Assembly: GCA_025924435.1 (NCBI GenBank)
Contig: JAICIL010000035.1
Span: 1-21,128, forward strand
Reading direction: 5' to 3'
Length of the DNA stretch: 21,128 bases
DNA from: Chloroflexia bacterium
GTDB taxonomy: Bacteria; Chloroflexota; Chloroflexia; Thermomicrobiales; JALYUS01
Position numbers and translations under genes: made by a program. How positions within the stretch are numbered: position 1 is the stretch's first letter; each line of letters begins with the position of its first letter. Below are positions 6,553 through 14,109 of the stretch, piece by piece. The notes below the pieces were generated by a model. That model did not search any database. It had not been told where the DNA came from and worked only from the letters and a program-made list of their open reading frames with translations.

Positions 6553-7215
6553 ATGCCAACCGAAATTCATCCCGCGCTCTCCGCGATGCCGGAGACCCGC
6601 CGACACATTCTCACGCTGCTGAAACAACGCGGCTCGGCGCGCTCGGAAGGGATCGCGGCGGCGATCGGTGTGACGGTGAGCGGCACGCGGCAGCACATGA
6701 CCGCGCTGGAGCGGGACGGGCTGATCGCGCACTCCGATCTGCGCGACGGGCGGGGCCGCCCGAAGTTCGTCTACTACCTCACGCCGCTGGCGGACAATCT
6801 CTTCCCGCGCAACTACGCCGACCTGACGAACGAATTGCTCGAATACGTCGAACAGGCCGACCCCGCGCTGTTGGAGCAGATCTTCGATAAGCGGGGCGCG
6901 CGCCGCCTCGAACGCGCCCGGCAGCGCACCGCCGGTCTGTCGTTCGCGGAGCGGGTGCGAGTCCTCACGGAATTGCTCGACGAGGACGGCTATCTCGCGG
7001 CGTTCGAGGCGCAACCGGACGGGTCGTACCGCATCGTCGAGCACAACTGCGCCGTGATGGATGTGGCGCGCAAGTACGGGCAGGCGTGCCGCACCGAGAT
7101 CGCCTTCCTCCGCGCGGCGCTCCCCGATGCCGATGTGACCCGCATCGCGCACATGATCGCCGGGCAGCACGTCTGCGCCTACGATGTGCGGCCCAAAGCG
7201 CCCGCCGCGCAATAA
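6553..7215 (+). CDS. SufR-like winged-helix transcriptional regulator with Cys cluster
   Basis: A 220-residue DNA-binding regulator. Residues 14-80 form a DeoR/ArsR-type winged helix: RRHILTLLKQRG, then a recognition helix around VTVSGTRQHMTALERDGLI, then a wing DGRGRPKFVYYLT. The C-terminal domain has C166, C179 and C208 (C-x12-C-x28-C). This spacing resembles SufR, the iron-sulfur-binding repressor of the suf operon, so an Fe-S or metal sensor is likely but not proven. ATG 6553 is chosen for the strong GGAGGGAGGGA site; the open frame to 6484 overlaps its own promoter. No suf genes are adjacent. The divergent VOC and FMN reductase operon is the obvious target, with autoregulation through the inverted repeat at 6454-6487. 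Confidence 0.82.
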   Translation: MPTEIHPALSAMPETRRHILTLLKQRGSARSEGIAAAIGVTVSGTRQHMTALERDGLIAHSDLRDGRGRPKFVYYLTPLADNLFPRNYADLTNELLEYVEQADPALLEQIFDKRGARRLERARQRTAGLSFAERVRVLTELLDEDGYLAAFEAQPDGSYRIVEHNCAVMDVARKYGQACRTEIAFLRAALPDADVTRIAHMIAGQHVCAYDVRPKAPAAQ

Positions 7216-7226
7216 CACGTCGCGCG

Positions 7227-7248
7227 CCGCGACCGCCGCTCGCGGTTT
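7227..7248 (+). terminator. Possible weak terminator after the SufR-like gene
   Basis: CCGCGA (7227-7232) and TCGCGG (7240-7245) form a 6 bp stem with a 7-base loop, followed only by TTT. The T-tract is short, so if this works it is a weak terminator. It overlaps the -35 proposed for yebC. Confidence 0.3.
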
Positions 7249-7276
7249 GCGCATGCCTGTCCGTACGTGCTATTCT
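7247..7276 (+). promoter_or_regulatory. Probable promoter of the yebC-larB operon
   Basis: TTGCGC (7247-7252) and TATTCT (7271-7276) are separated by 18 bases. The -10 matches consensus at four of six positions. The expected start is near 7283, leaving a leader of about 53 bases to the yebC ATG at 7336. The surrounding 7271-7310 is noticeably AT-richer than the rest of the window. Confidence 0.45.
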
Positions 7277-7335
7277 TATCGGAAAATTGGTTGCTTACAT
7301 GCGGTTTTTCCGCACCCACATAGAGGAGCGTGAGG

Positions 7336-8088
7336 ATGTCGGGACATTCAAAATGGAGTTCGATTAAGCACCAGAAAGGTGCGAAGGACGTGCAGCGCGG
7401 CGCGCTCTTCACGAAACTGGCGCGCGAGCTCTCCGTCGCGGTGCGCGCGGGCGGCGGCGGAGACCCCGAGGCGAATTATCGCCTGCGCCTCGCCGTGCAG
7501 AAGGCGCGCGCCAATAACATGCCGAACGACAACATCGAGCGTTCGATCAAGAAGGCGCTCGGCGAGGGCGACAACACGACGTACGACGATGTGCTGTACG
7601 AGGGGTTCGGCCCCGGCGGCGCGGCGATCCTCGTGCAGGCGCTCACCGACAACCGCAACCGGACGGTGTCCGAGGTGCGGAGTGTCTTCTCGAAATACGG
7701 CGGGAACATGGGCGAGTCCGGCTCTGTCGGCTGGATGTTCGCGAACCGTGGTGTTGTGACGATCAACACGGATGGCAAGGACCCCGATGAGGTCGCGCTG
7801 ATGGCGATTGACGCGGGCGCGGCGGACGTGGAGAACAGCGACGGCGTCCTCGAAGCATATACGGAGCCGCAGGACTTGAAGGCGGTCGAGGACGCCGTTC
7901 GCGCGGAGGGGCTGGAGGTTGATGAAGCAAGCCTCCGGTATATCGCCGCGACGCCGATGGAACTCGACCTGCATCAGACGGTGCAGGCGCTCCGCCTGAT
8001 CGAGAAGCTGGAAGAGCTCGACGATGTCCAGCAGGTCTTCTCGAACCTGGAAATCTCCGATGAAGTCCTCGCGCAGGTGAGCGCGTAG
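7336..8088 (+). CDS. yebC: YebC/PmpR family regulatory protein
   Basis: A 250-residue member of the YebC/TACO1 family, described as a DNA-binding regulator in several bacteria and as a translation factor that helps ribosomes through difficult (for example polyproline) sequences. The N-terminus MSGHSKWSSIKHQKGAKD is the family signature, followed by LFTKLARELSVAVRAGG and the NMPNDNIERSIKKA motif. The length is normal for the family. ATG 7336 is chosen because AGAGGAG (7322-7327) lies eight bases upstream; a GTG at 7330 is too close to that site. It heads a plus-strand operon with ruvC 16 bases downstream, an arrangement also common in other bacteria. Confidence 0.96.
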   Translation: MSGHSKWSSIKHQKGAKDVQRGALFTKLARELSVAVRAGGGGDPEANYRLRLAVQKARANNMPNDNIERSIKKALGEGDNTTYDDVLYEGFGPGGAAILVQALTDNRNRTVSEVRSVFSKYGGNMGESGSVGWMFANRGVVTINTDGKDPDEVALMAIDAGAADVENSDGVLEAYTEPQDLKAVEDAVRAEGLEVDEASLRYIAATPMELDLHQTVQALRLIEKLEELDDVQQVFSNLEISDEVLAQVSA

Positions 8089-8104
8089 CCCCGGAGGCGT
8101 CGCC

Positions 8105-8632
8105 ATGCCCGGCATCACCCTCGGCATTGATCCGGGCACCGCGATCCTTGGCTACGGCGTCGTGCGCGGCGACCGCGACCCGGAGGTCGTCGCGTACGGC
8201 GTTGTCCGCACCGAGAGCGGCCTCGCGCCCGAGAAACGCCTGCTGCGGCTCTACGACGCGGTGTCGCGCCTGATCGCCGAACACCTGCCGGACGCCGTCG
8301 CGGTCGAGCAGCTCTTCTTCTCGAAGAATGTGACGACGGCGCTGCCCGTCATGCAGGCGCGGGGCGTCGTCCTGCTCGCGGCGGCGAGCGCCGGTGTGCC
8401 GATCTCCGAGTATCGCCCGATCGAGGTGAAGCAGGCGATCGCCGGGTACGGGCGGGCGGACAAGGCGCAGATGCAGGAGATGGTCCGCATCCTCCTCCGC
8501 CTCGACACTATCCCCCAACCCGACGACGCGGCGGACGCCCTCGCCGTCGCGATCTGCCATGTGCATTCGCAACAGTTCCTCGCGGCCACCGCGCAGCCCG
8601 TCAGCCATCATGCCCCCATCCGGCGTCGGTAA
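8105..8632 (+). CDS. ruvC: Crossover junction endodeoxyribonuclease RuvC
   Basis: Holliday-junction resolvase of 175 residues that cuts four-way DNA junctions during recombinational repair, working with RuvAB. The four acidic catalytic residues are visible: D9 in GIDPGT, E68 in VEQLFF, and D141 and D144 in PDDAADALA. The basic helix [16 protein letters not shown] (108-123) is typical of the family. GGAGG lies eight bases before the ATG. It follows yebC closely, as in many genomes, but ruvA and ruvB are not downstream; instead the next gene, tlyA, begins inside the last 23 bases of ruvC. RuvAB must be encoded elsewhere. Confidence 0.96.
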   Translation: MPGITLGIDPGTAILGYGVVRGDRDPEVVAYGVVRTESGLAPEKRLLRLYDAVSRLIAEHLPDAVAVEQLFFSKNVTTALPVMQARGVVLLAAASAGVPISEYRPIEVKQAIAGYGRADKAQMQEMVRILLRLDTIPQPDDAADALAVAICHVHSQQFLAATAQPVSHHAPIRRR

Positions 8633-9431
8633 GGGGCGGGCGCACCGCGTCCGCCTCGACCAGTTGCTCGTTGACCGGGACCTCGCCGAGAGCCGCAGCC
8701 GCGCGCAGGCGTTAATCCTCGCCGGGCACGTGCGCGTCGGCACGACGCCCGTCACGAAGGCGGGCGAGCTCGTCGCGGAGCAGGCGGAGGTTACGGTGCT
8801 CGCGCCGCCGCGATTCGTCAGCCGCGGCGGCGAGAAACTCGACCACGCGCTGGAAGCGTTCGGCCTCGATGTCGCCGGCCGGGTGTGCGCGGATTTCGGC
8901 GCGAGCACCGGCGGTTTCACGGATTGCCTGCTCCAGCGGGGTGCGGCGCGCGTCTACGCGATTGATGTCGGCTACGGGCAACTGGATTACCGCATCCGGC
9001 AGGACCCCCGCGTCGTGGCGATGGATCGCACCAATGTCCGCTTCGTCTCCGCGCTGCCGGAGCCGGTCTCGCTCGCGGTGATTGATGTCTCGTTCATCTC
9101 GCTCGCCCTCGTCCTGCCGAGCGCGATCGCCGTTTCGGGGGCGGGCGGCCGGATCGTCGCGCTCATCAAGCCGCAATTCGAGGCGGGGAAGGGGGCGGTC
9201 GGGCGGGGCGGCGTCGTGCGCGACCCGGAGACGCACCGCGCTGTGCTACAATCCGTGGCGCGAGCGGCGGCGAGCCTGGGGCTGCGGTTGGGCGGCCTGA
9301 CCGCGTCGCCGCTCCGCGGCCCGGCGGGGAACGTCGAGTTCCTCGCGCTGTGGTCGCCGGGGACGCCTCTGGATGCGGACGAGACGGCGGCGCGGATCGC
9401 TGCCGCCCTCGCGACGGTGCCGGGAAGGTAG
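8610..9431 (+). CDS. tlyA: TlyA family rRNA (cytidine-2'-O)-methyltransferase
   Basis: A 273-residue protein of the TlyA/hemolysin A family, which adds 2'-O-methyl groups to cytidines of 16S and/or 23S rRNA using S-adenosylmethionine. An S4 RNA-binding domain comes first ([20 protein letters not shown] onward). [10 protein letters not shown] leads into the FtsJ-like methyltransferase domain with the SAM loop [15 protein letters not shown] and [17 protein letters not shown] carries the catalytic-type lysine. ATG 8610 overlaps the 3' end of ruvC by 23 bases; I see no better start before the S4 domain. nadK follows 14 bases downstream, and tlyA-nadK adjacency is widespread. Older hemolysin annotations of this family are usually misleading. 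Confidence 0.93.
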   Translation: MPPSGVGKGRAHRVRLDQLLVDRDLAESRSRAQALILAGHVRVGTTPVTKAGELVAEQAEVTVLAPPRFVSRGGEKLDHALEAFGLDVAGRVCADFGASTGGFTDCLLQRGAARVYAIDVGYGQLDYRIRQDPRVVAMDRTNVRFVSALPEPVSLAVIDVSFISLALVLPSAIAVSGAGGRIVALIKPQFEAGKGAVGRGGVVRDPETHRAVLQSVARAAASLGLRLGGLTASPLRGPAGNVEFLALWSPGTPLDADETAARIAAALATVPGR

Positions 9432-9445
9432 CGAGGTAGCGTGGA

Positions 9446-10330
9446 ATGACCAAGCGCGCGGGCGTCGGCGCGATCGGGATGCTCGTCCACCCGCAGAACC
9501 CGGCGGCGCGGGAGACGGCGGCGCGCATCCGCGAGCGGCTGGAGGCCGACACGATCCCGTGTTGGGAGGAGTCCACGCGCGCGACGGATGCCGATATTTC
9601 GGAGGCGCATCTCGCCGCGACGCGCCTGCTGCTCGTCCTCGGCGGCGACGGCTCGCTGATGCGCGCCGCGCAACTGACCGCGCCGCGCGACATCCCGGTC
9701 GTCGCGGTCAGCCTCGGGCGCCTCGGCTTCCTGGCGGAACTGACGCCGGAGAACGCCGTGGACCTGCTCCCGCAGTTCCTCGCCGGCAACTACTGGCTGG
9801 ACCGGCGGCTGATGCTCGAAGTGACGGTCGCGCGCGCCGACGGCACGACCGAGACGGCGCTCGCCGCGAACGATGTGGTCGTCACGAACCCGAAGCCGTC
9901 GCGCGTGCTCGACATCACCTGCGCGGTGGACGACGCGCCCGTGACGACCTTCGTCGCGGACGCGTTCATCGTCTCGACGCCGACGGGTTCGACGGCGTAT
10001 AACCTCGCCGCGCGCGGCCCGATCGTCGCGCCCTGGACGCAGACGATGATCCTGACGCCGGTCGCGCCGCACCTCAGTTCGATTGATACGCTGGTCATCT
10101 CGTCGGACGCGCGGGTCACGCTGATCGCGACCTCCCGCGAGGGGGCGGTGCTCACCTCGGACGGGCAACTGGACGTGCCGCTGGCGAGCGGCGATGTCGT
10201 CCATGTCTGCGCCTCCCGGCACACGCTGGCGCTCGCGCGGGTCAACCCGCGCAACCATTTCTACGCGACGCTCGTCAGCCGCCTGATCCGGCGGGAACAA
10301 TGGGGTACGAATGCACCGAGCGGCTCCTGA
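9446..10330 (+). CDS. nadK: NAD kinase
   Basis: A 294-residue ATP- or polyphosphate-dependent NAD kinase that makes NADP from NAD in the cytoplasm. The nucleotide-binding GGDGS is at 66-70, followed by the NDVVV segment at 142-146 and the diagnostic STPTGSTAY at 177-185. The C-terminal DGQLDVPL segment is also standard. Length is normal. It lies 14 bases after tlyA, and the spacer contains a short repeat (GTAGCGAGGTAGCGTGG) that serves as a poor ribosome binding site, so reinitiation after tlyA is likely. The stop overlaps larB by 20 bases. In many bacteria recN follows tlyA-nadK; here larB takes that place. Confidence 0.95.
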   Translation: MTKRAGVGAIGMLVHPQNPAARETAARIRERLEADTIPCWEESTRATDADISEAHLAATRLLLVLGGDGSLMRAAQLTAPRDIPVVAVSLGRLGFLAELTPENAVDLLPQFLAGNYWLDRRLMLEVTVARADGTTETALAANDVVVTNPKPSRVLDITCAVDDAPVTTFVADAFIVSTPTGSTAYNLAARGPIVAPWTQTMILTPVAPHLSSIDTLVISSDARVTLIATSREGAVLTSDGQLDVPLASGDVVHVCASRHTLALARVNPRNHFYATLVSRLIRREQWGTNAPSGS

Positions 10331-11126
10331 CCCCTTCGCCGCGCTGCGCGCCGCACTCCGCCCCGGCAGCGCCGAACCAGCGGCCGGCGAAGATGCATAT
10401 CCCTTGAGGTTGGATACGGGGCGAGAGGCGCGCATCGGCGTGCCGGAAGTGGTCTACGCGCCGGGGAAAAGCGCGGGCACCCTCGTTGATGCGGTGCGCG
10501 GCCTGCTCGCGGCGCGCGGTCGGGCGATCGTCAGCCGCGTGGACGAGACGAACGCGGCGCTGCTCCGCGCGCGCTTCCCCGACGCGCGCATGGAGATCGG
10601 GGAGGGGATGCGCACGGCGCGCCTGACCGTCGCGGGATACGAGGATCCGTTCGCCGGAGGGCACGTCGGGATCGTGACGGCGGGCACATCGGACCTCCCG
10701 GCGGCGGACGAGGCGCGCGCGATGGCGGAGGCGATGGGCTGCGCCGTCCGCCTGGTCGCGGATGTCGGCGTCGCCGGGCTGCACCGGCTCTTCCCGCCGT
10801 TGGCGGGCCTGCTCGCATGGGGCGTGGACGCCGTGATCGTCGCGGCGGGGATGGACGGCGCGCTGCCGTCGGTCGTCGCGGGGCTGCTGCCGCTGCCCAT
10901 CGTCGGGCTGCCGACGATGATCGGCTACGGCGCGGGCGGGCAAGGGGAGGCGGCGCTCCTGGCGATGCTCCAGACGTGCGCACCCGGCCTCACCGTCGTC
11001 AACATAGACAACGGAATCGGCGCGGGCATCGCCGCCGCGCGGATCGCCAATCAATCCGCCGCCGCGTGCGAGCGGCTCCGCTCACTTGGGGCGAGCGGGC
11101 GTCCAGCCGCGCGCGGCGAGCAGTGA
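10311..11126 (+). CDS. larB: Nickel pincer cofactor biosynthesis protein LarB
   Basis: A 271-residue protein with a C-terminal PurE-like domain, recognised as LarB (pyridinium-3,5-biscarboxylic acid mononucleotide synthase). LarB carboxylates nicotinic acid adenine dinucleotide and releases AMP, the first step to the nickel-pincer nucleotide used by lactate racemase and related LarA enzymes. Diagnostic segments are VGIVTAGTSDLPAADEA, the AGMDGALPSVVAGL stretch and GLPTMIGYGAGGQGE. The start overlaps nadK by 20 bases, so translation is coupled. The 3' end overlaps the convergent meaB by 45 bases. larC, larE and larA are not in the window, so the pathway would need unlinked genes. The tie to nadK may reflect shared pyridine-nucleotide chemistry, which is an inference. 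Confidence 0.9.
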   Translation: MHRAAPDPFAALRAALRPGSAEPAAGEDAYPLRLDTGREARIGVPEVVYAPGKSAGTLVDAVRGLLAARGRAIVSRVDETNAALLRARFPDARMEIGEGMRTARLTVAGYEDPFAGGHVGIVTAGTSDLPAADEARAMAEAMGCAVRLVADVGVAGLHRLFPPLAGLLAWGVDAVIVAAGMDGALPSVVAGLLPLPIVGLPTMIGYGAGGQGEAALLAMLQTCAPGLTVVNIDNGIGAGIAAARIANQSAAACERLRSLGASGRPAARGEQ

Positions 11127-12065
11127 GCGCGCCATCCGGATCGGGTTCGACCGCCCGGCCATGAGCGCGGGCACCGCCGCGTGCATCGTCGCGGGCGCCG
11201 TCATGTAGCGGTCAACCGCGACGCGCACCTCGTTGTGGACGAGCGCCTGCACCTCCGCCCAGAGCCGCCCCGCCGCCCGCTGCTCGCCTTCGGGCGAACC
11301 CTCCAAATATGCACGATGGGCCTCAATGGCATCAGCGAGCGTTTCGACGCCGCCGCCGTCGGTGGCCGTCGTCGCGATCACGGGCCGCGCCCAGCCGTCC
11401 GGCTGGGTCGCCGCTTCCGACGCCTCGCGCAGGTCCGCGACCATCGCGTCGGCGCCGGGCAACTCCGCCTTGTTGACGACGTAAATGTCGGCGACTTCGA
11501 GGATGCCCGCCTTAAGCGCCTGCACATCGTCGCCGCTGTGCGGCGTCTGCACGAGGAGGATCGTCGCGGCGACGGTCGCGATCGTCACGCCGTCCTGCCC
11601 GGTGCCGACGGTCTCGACGATCACCCGGTCGTACCCCGCGACGCCCATCAGGCGGGCGGTCTGCATCGTCGTCAGGCCGAGGCCGCCGTGCTGGCCGCGC
11701 GCCGCGCTGGAGCGGATGAAGACCCCCCGGTCGGCGGTCGCCGCCGTCATGCGGATGCGGTCGCCGAGCGTCGCGCCGCCGGTGCGCGGGCTGACCGGGT
11801 CAACGGCGAGGACGGCGACGGTCAGATCGCGCGCCCGATAGGCGCGGATCAGCGCGTCGGCGAGCTTGCTCTTCCCCGCGCCGGGCGGGCCGGTGACGCC
11901 GATGATGTGCGCCCGCCCGCCGCCCGCGAAGATCGCTTCCGAGAGCGCCAACCCGTCGGGATCGCCCGACTCGACGAGCGAGATGCCGCGCGCGAGGGCG
12001 ACGCGATCCCCCGCCTTGATGCGCGCCGCCAGGTCGTCAATATCGCGCGGAGATTGCGCGGTCAT
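11082..12065 (-). CDS. meaB: Methylmalonyl-CoA mutase-associated GTPase MeaB
   Basis: A 327-residue G3E-family GTPase (MeaB/MMAA/ArgK), a chaperone that protects B12-dependent acyl-CoA mutases and gates cobalamin loading. The Walker A loop is GPPGAGKS at 59-66; DPVSPRTGGATLGDRIRM and ETVG (151-154) follow, and the C-terminal dimerisation helices are present. Two departures from the usual pattern are seen: the guanine-specificity motif is NKAE (198-201) rather than NKAD, and the switch segment is ETVGTGQDG instead of the common ETVGVGQSE. The ATG overlaps the stop of the B12-binding subunit gene by four bases (ATGA), so the two are co-translated and probably interact. The last 45 bases are antisense to larB. 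Confidence 0.93.
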   Translation of the reverse strand: MTAQSPRDIDDLAARIKAGDRVALARGISLVESGDPDGLALSEAIFAGGGRAHIIGVTGPPGAGKSKLADALIRAYRARDLTVAVLAVDPVSPRTGGATLGDRIRMTAATADRGVFIRSSAARGQHGGLGLTTMQTARLMGVAGYDRVIVETVGTGQDGVTIATVAATILLVQTPHSGDDVQALKAGILEVADIYVVNKAELPGADAMVADLREASEAATQPDGWARPVIATTATDGGGVETLADAIEAHRAYLEGSPEGEQRAAGRLWAEVQALVHNEVRVAVDRYMTAPATMHAAVPALMAGRSNPIRMARSLLAARGWTPARPK

Positions 12066-12493
12066 GAGCCACCGCCTGGCTTGGAGAGGCGGCGGTTGCG
12101 CGGCGCGTGCTCCTTGATGAAGGCGATGCTCGTCGCGAGGGAGGTGCCGGGGCCGAAGACCGCCGCGACCCCCGCTTCCCGCAGCGCCGCCGCGTCGTCC
12201 GCCGGGATAACGCCGCCCGCGACGATCAGGACATCGCCGAGGCCGACCGCGCGCAGCCCCGCGATGACGCGCGGAAAGAGCGTCGCGTGCGCGCCGGAGA
12301 GGCTGCTGAGGCCGAGCACGTCCACGTCCTCCTGAATCGCCGCCTCGACGACCATTTCGGGCGTCTGGTGCAGGCCGGTGTAGATCACCTCCATCCCGGC
12401 ATCCCGCAGGGCGCGCGTCAGCACCTTCGCGCCCCGGTCGTGGCCGTCGAGGCCGACCTTCGCGATCAGGACGCGGATTGGGCGATTTTCCAT
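12062..12493 (-). CDS. Cobalamin-binding small subunit of a methylmalonyl-CoA mutase-type enzyme
   Basis: A stand-alone 143-residue B12-binding domain equivalent to the C-terminal part of methylmalonyl-CoA mutase. The cobalt-ligating motif is DGHDRG (D16, H18, G21), followed by SSLSGAH (63-69) and AGGVIP (92-97), so base-off/His-on cobalamin binding is expected. In split mutases this subunit pairs with a separately encoded catalytic subunit, which is not in this window. Possible reactions are methylmalonyl-CoA/succinyl-CoA, 2-hydroxyisobutyryl-CoA or ethylmalonyl-CoA isomerisation. AAGGA lies eight bases upstream of the ATG. The gene is coupled to meaB by a four-base overlap and probably has its own promoter (TACAAT, 12555-12550) behind the dehydrogenase gene. 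Confidence 0.9.
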   Translation of the reverse strand: MENRPIRVLIAKVGLDGHDRGAKVLTRALRDAGMEVIYTGLHQTPEMVVEAAIQEDVDVLGLSSLSGAHATLFPRVIAGLRAVGLGDVLIVAGGVIPADDAAALREAGVAAVFGPGTSLATSIAFIKEHAPRNRRLSKPGGGS

Positions 12494-12549
12494 CGGTCTA
12501 TCCTTCTCTCAGCCGCTCGCGAGGCGCGCCCGCCCGGTAATTCGGGGTT

Positions 12550-12555
12550 ATTGTA
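12550..12555 (-). promoter_or_regulatory. -10 box TACAAT upstream of the mutase small subunit
   Basis: The 108-base gap between the dehydrogenase and mutase-subunit genes carries TACAAT on the minus strand, five of six matches to consensus, in a locally AT-richer patch. The best -35 at proper spacing is poor (CTGGTG-like). It would give a leader of about 50 bases to ATG 12493 and let the B12 genes be expressed separately from pth and the dehydrogenase. Confidence 0.4.
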
Positions 12556-12601
12556 CCGCGCATCGTCCGTACCACCAGGCTTGCCGTGACTGGCGTGGTC
12601 G

Positions 12602-13471
12602 TCACCGCTCGTATGTGTAGAAGCCCTCGCCGCTCTTCCGGCCCAGTTTGCCCGCCGCGACCATCCGGCGGAGGAGCGGGCAGGGGCGGTACTTGTCGTC
12701 GCCGAGGCCGCGATGCAGGACCCCCATGATGCCGAGGCAGACATCGAGGCCGATGAAGTCCGCCAGTTGCAGCGGCCCCATCGGGTGTGCCATACCGAGT
12801 TTCATCACCGTGTCTATCGCCTCCCGGTCGGCGACGCCCTCCATCAGGCAGAACATCGCCTCGTTGAGCATCGGCATGAGGATGCGGTTCGAGACGAAGC
12901 CGGGATAATCGTTCACCGCCACGGGCGTCTTGCCGAGCGCGCGGGCGAGCGCTTCGGTCGCCGCGTACGTGTCGTCGCTCGTCCGCGCGCCGCGCACGAT
13001 CTCGACGAGGCCCATCACGGGGACGGGGTTGAAGAAGTGCATGCCGATGACATTCTCGGGGCGATTCGTCGCCGCCGCGAGGAGGGTGATCGAGATCGAG
13101 GAGGTGTTGGACGCGAGGATCGCGCCGGGCCGGCAGGTCGCGTCGAGGCGGCGGAAGATGTCGCGCTTAACCGACTCGTCCTCGAACGCCGCCTCGATCA
13201 CCAGGTCGGCGGTCGCCGCCGCGCCGAAATCGGTCGTCCCGGTGACGCGCGCCCGCACGGCGTCGGCCTCGTCCGCCGCGAGCGTCCCGCGCCGGACGAT
13301 CCGGTCGAGCGATCCGGCGATGGTGCGCGCCCCGCGCGCGACGGCGGCATCGTCCACATCAATCATCGCCACGGGCAGACCGGCGGCGGCGGCCGTCTGG
13401 GCGATGCCTGCGCCCATCGCGCCCGCGCCGATCACGGCAATTTCGCGGACGGTGGCATGCTCCTCGGTCAT
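12602..13471 (-). CDS. hbd: 3-hydroxyacyl-CoA (3-hydroxybutyryl-CoA) dehydrogenase
   Basis: A 289-residue NAD(P)-dependent 3-hydroxyacyl-CoA dehydrogenase that interconverts 3-hydroxyacyl-CoA and 3-oxoacyl-CoA in fatty-acid or butyrate-type metabolism. The Rossmann loop is [13 protein letters not shown] (13-25). The catalytic set S124 (SNTSS), H145 (HFFNPVPVM), E157 (EIVRG) and N195 (PGFVSNR) has the same H-E-N spacing as the human enzyme. The C-terminal helical domain ends in the usual [11 protein letters not shown]. Length is that of the short monofunctional form. ATG 13471 overlaps the pth stop by four bases. Together with the B12 mutase subunit and meaB downstream, it points to branched- or short-chain acyl-CoA catabolism. 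Confidence 0.94.
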   Translation of the reverse strand: MTEEHATVREIAVIGAGAMGAGIAQTAAAAGLPVAMIDVDDAAVARGARTIAGSLDRIVRRGTLAADEADAVRARVTGTTDFGAAATADLVIEAAFEDESVKRDIFRRLDATCRPGAILASNTSSISITLLAAATNRPENVIGMHFFNPVPVMGLVEIVRGARTSDDTYAATEALARALGKTPVAVNDYPGFVSNRILMPMLNEAMFCLMEGVADREAIDTVMKLGMAHPMGPLQLADFIGLDVCLGIMGVLHRGLGDDKYRPCPLLRRMVAAGKLGRKSGEGFYTYER

Positions 13472-14109
13472 GGCAGGCTCCCTTCCTGACGACCGCGCGC
13501 GGTCGGTTGTTTCTCGCCCAGGGACGACGACTCGCGCGGCGCGTTGACGACGCGCATCACCTCATCCATCTCCTCGGTGAGCCAGAGGCGGATCGCCTTG
13601 ACGGCGGCGGGCAGTATCTCCTTCTCCAGCGCGGCGCGCTCGCTCGGCGCGAAGAGTTTGAGGACGTGCCCCATCGCCTTGCCGCCGCCGGGCGGGCGGC
13701 CGATGCCGAGCCGGAGCCGGGGGATGTCCTGCGTGCCGAGCGCCTGGATGATGCTGCCGAGGCCCTTGTGCCCCGCCGCGCTCCCCGACGGGCGCAGGCG
13801 GAGCGCGCCGAAGGGCAGGTCAACCTCGTCGTAGACGACGAGCAGGCGCCGCGTCGGCACCTTGTACCAGTGGACGAGCTGGCCGACGCTCGTGCCGGAG
13901 GAATTCATGAAGGTCTGCGGGCGGGCGACGACGAGCGACAGCCCCTCCGCATGCCCGGTGGCGATCTCCGCCTGCATCCGCTTGCCGCTGAAGCGCATAT
14001 CGTGGCGGCGCGCGAACGCACCGACGGCCATGAAGCCGATGTTGTGGCGCGTGCGCTCGTATTCCTTGCCCGGATTGCCGAGGCCGACGATCAGCGCGTC
14101 AATTGGCAC
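13468..14109 (-). CDS. pth: Peptidyl-tRNA hydrolase
   Basis: A 213-residue peptidyl-tRNA hydrolase that recycles tRNA by cleaving peptidyl-tRNA released from stalled ribosomes. GLGNPG (9-14, N12) and the catalytic H22 in RHNIGF are present, as are FMNSSG (N69), VVYDEVDLP (D94) and AGHKGLGS (112-119). At the last motif K115 stands where E. coli has an asparagine, a variation I believe is seen in other Pth proteins. The GTG start has an excellent AAGGAGG five bases upstream. About 20 polar residues extend beyond the usual C-terminus. The start overlaps the end of the glycosyltransferase gene by 11 bases and the stop overlaps the dehydrogenase gene by four. Confidence 0.95.
   Translation of the reverse strand: MPIDALIVGLGNPGKEYERTRHNIGFMAVGAFARRHDMRFSGKRMQAEIATGHAEGLSLVVARPQTFMNSSGTSVGQLVHWYKVPTRRLLVVYDEVDLPFGALRLRPSGSAAGHKGLGSIIQALGTQDIPRLRLGIGRPPGGGKAMGHVLKLFAPSERAALEKEILPAAVKAIRLWLTEEMDEVMRVVNAPRESSSLGEKQPTARGRQEGSLP

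Noticed and set aside
8987..10435. 482-codon minus-strand frame opposite tlyA and nadK
   Set aside because: Extremely Arg-rich and antisense to two well-supported genes; no domain visible.
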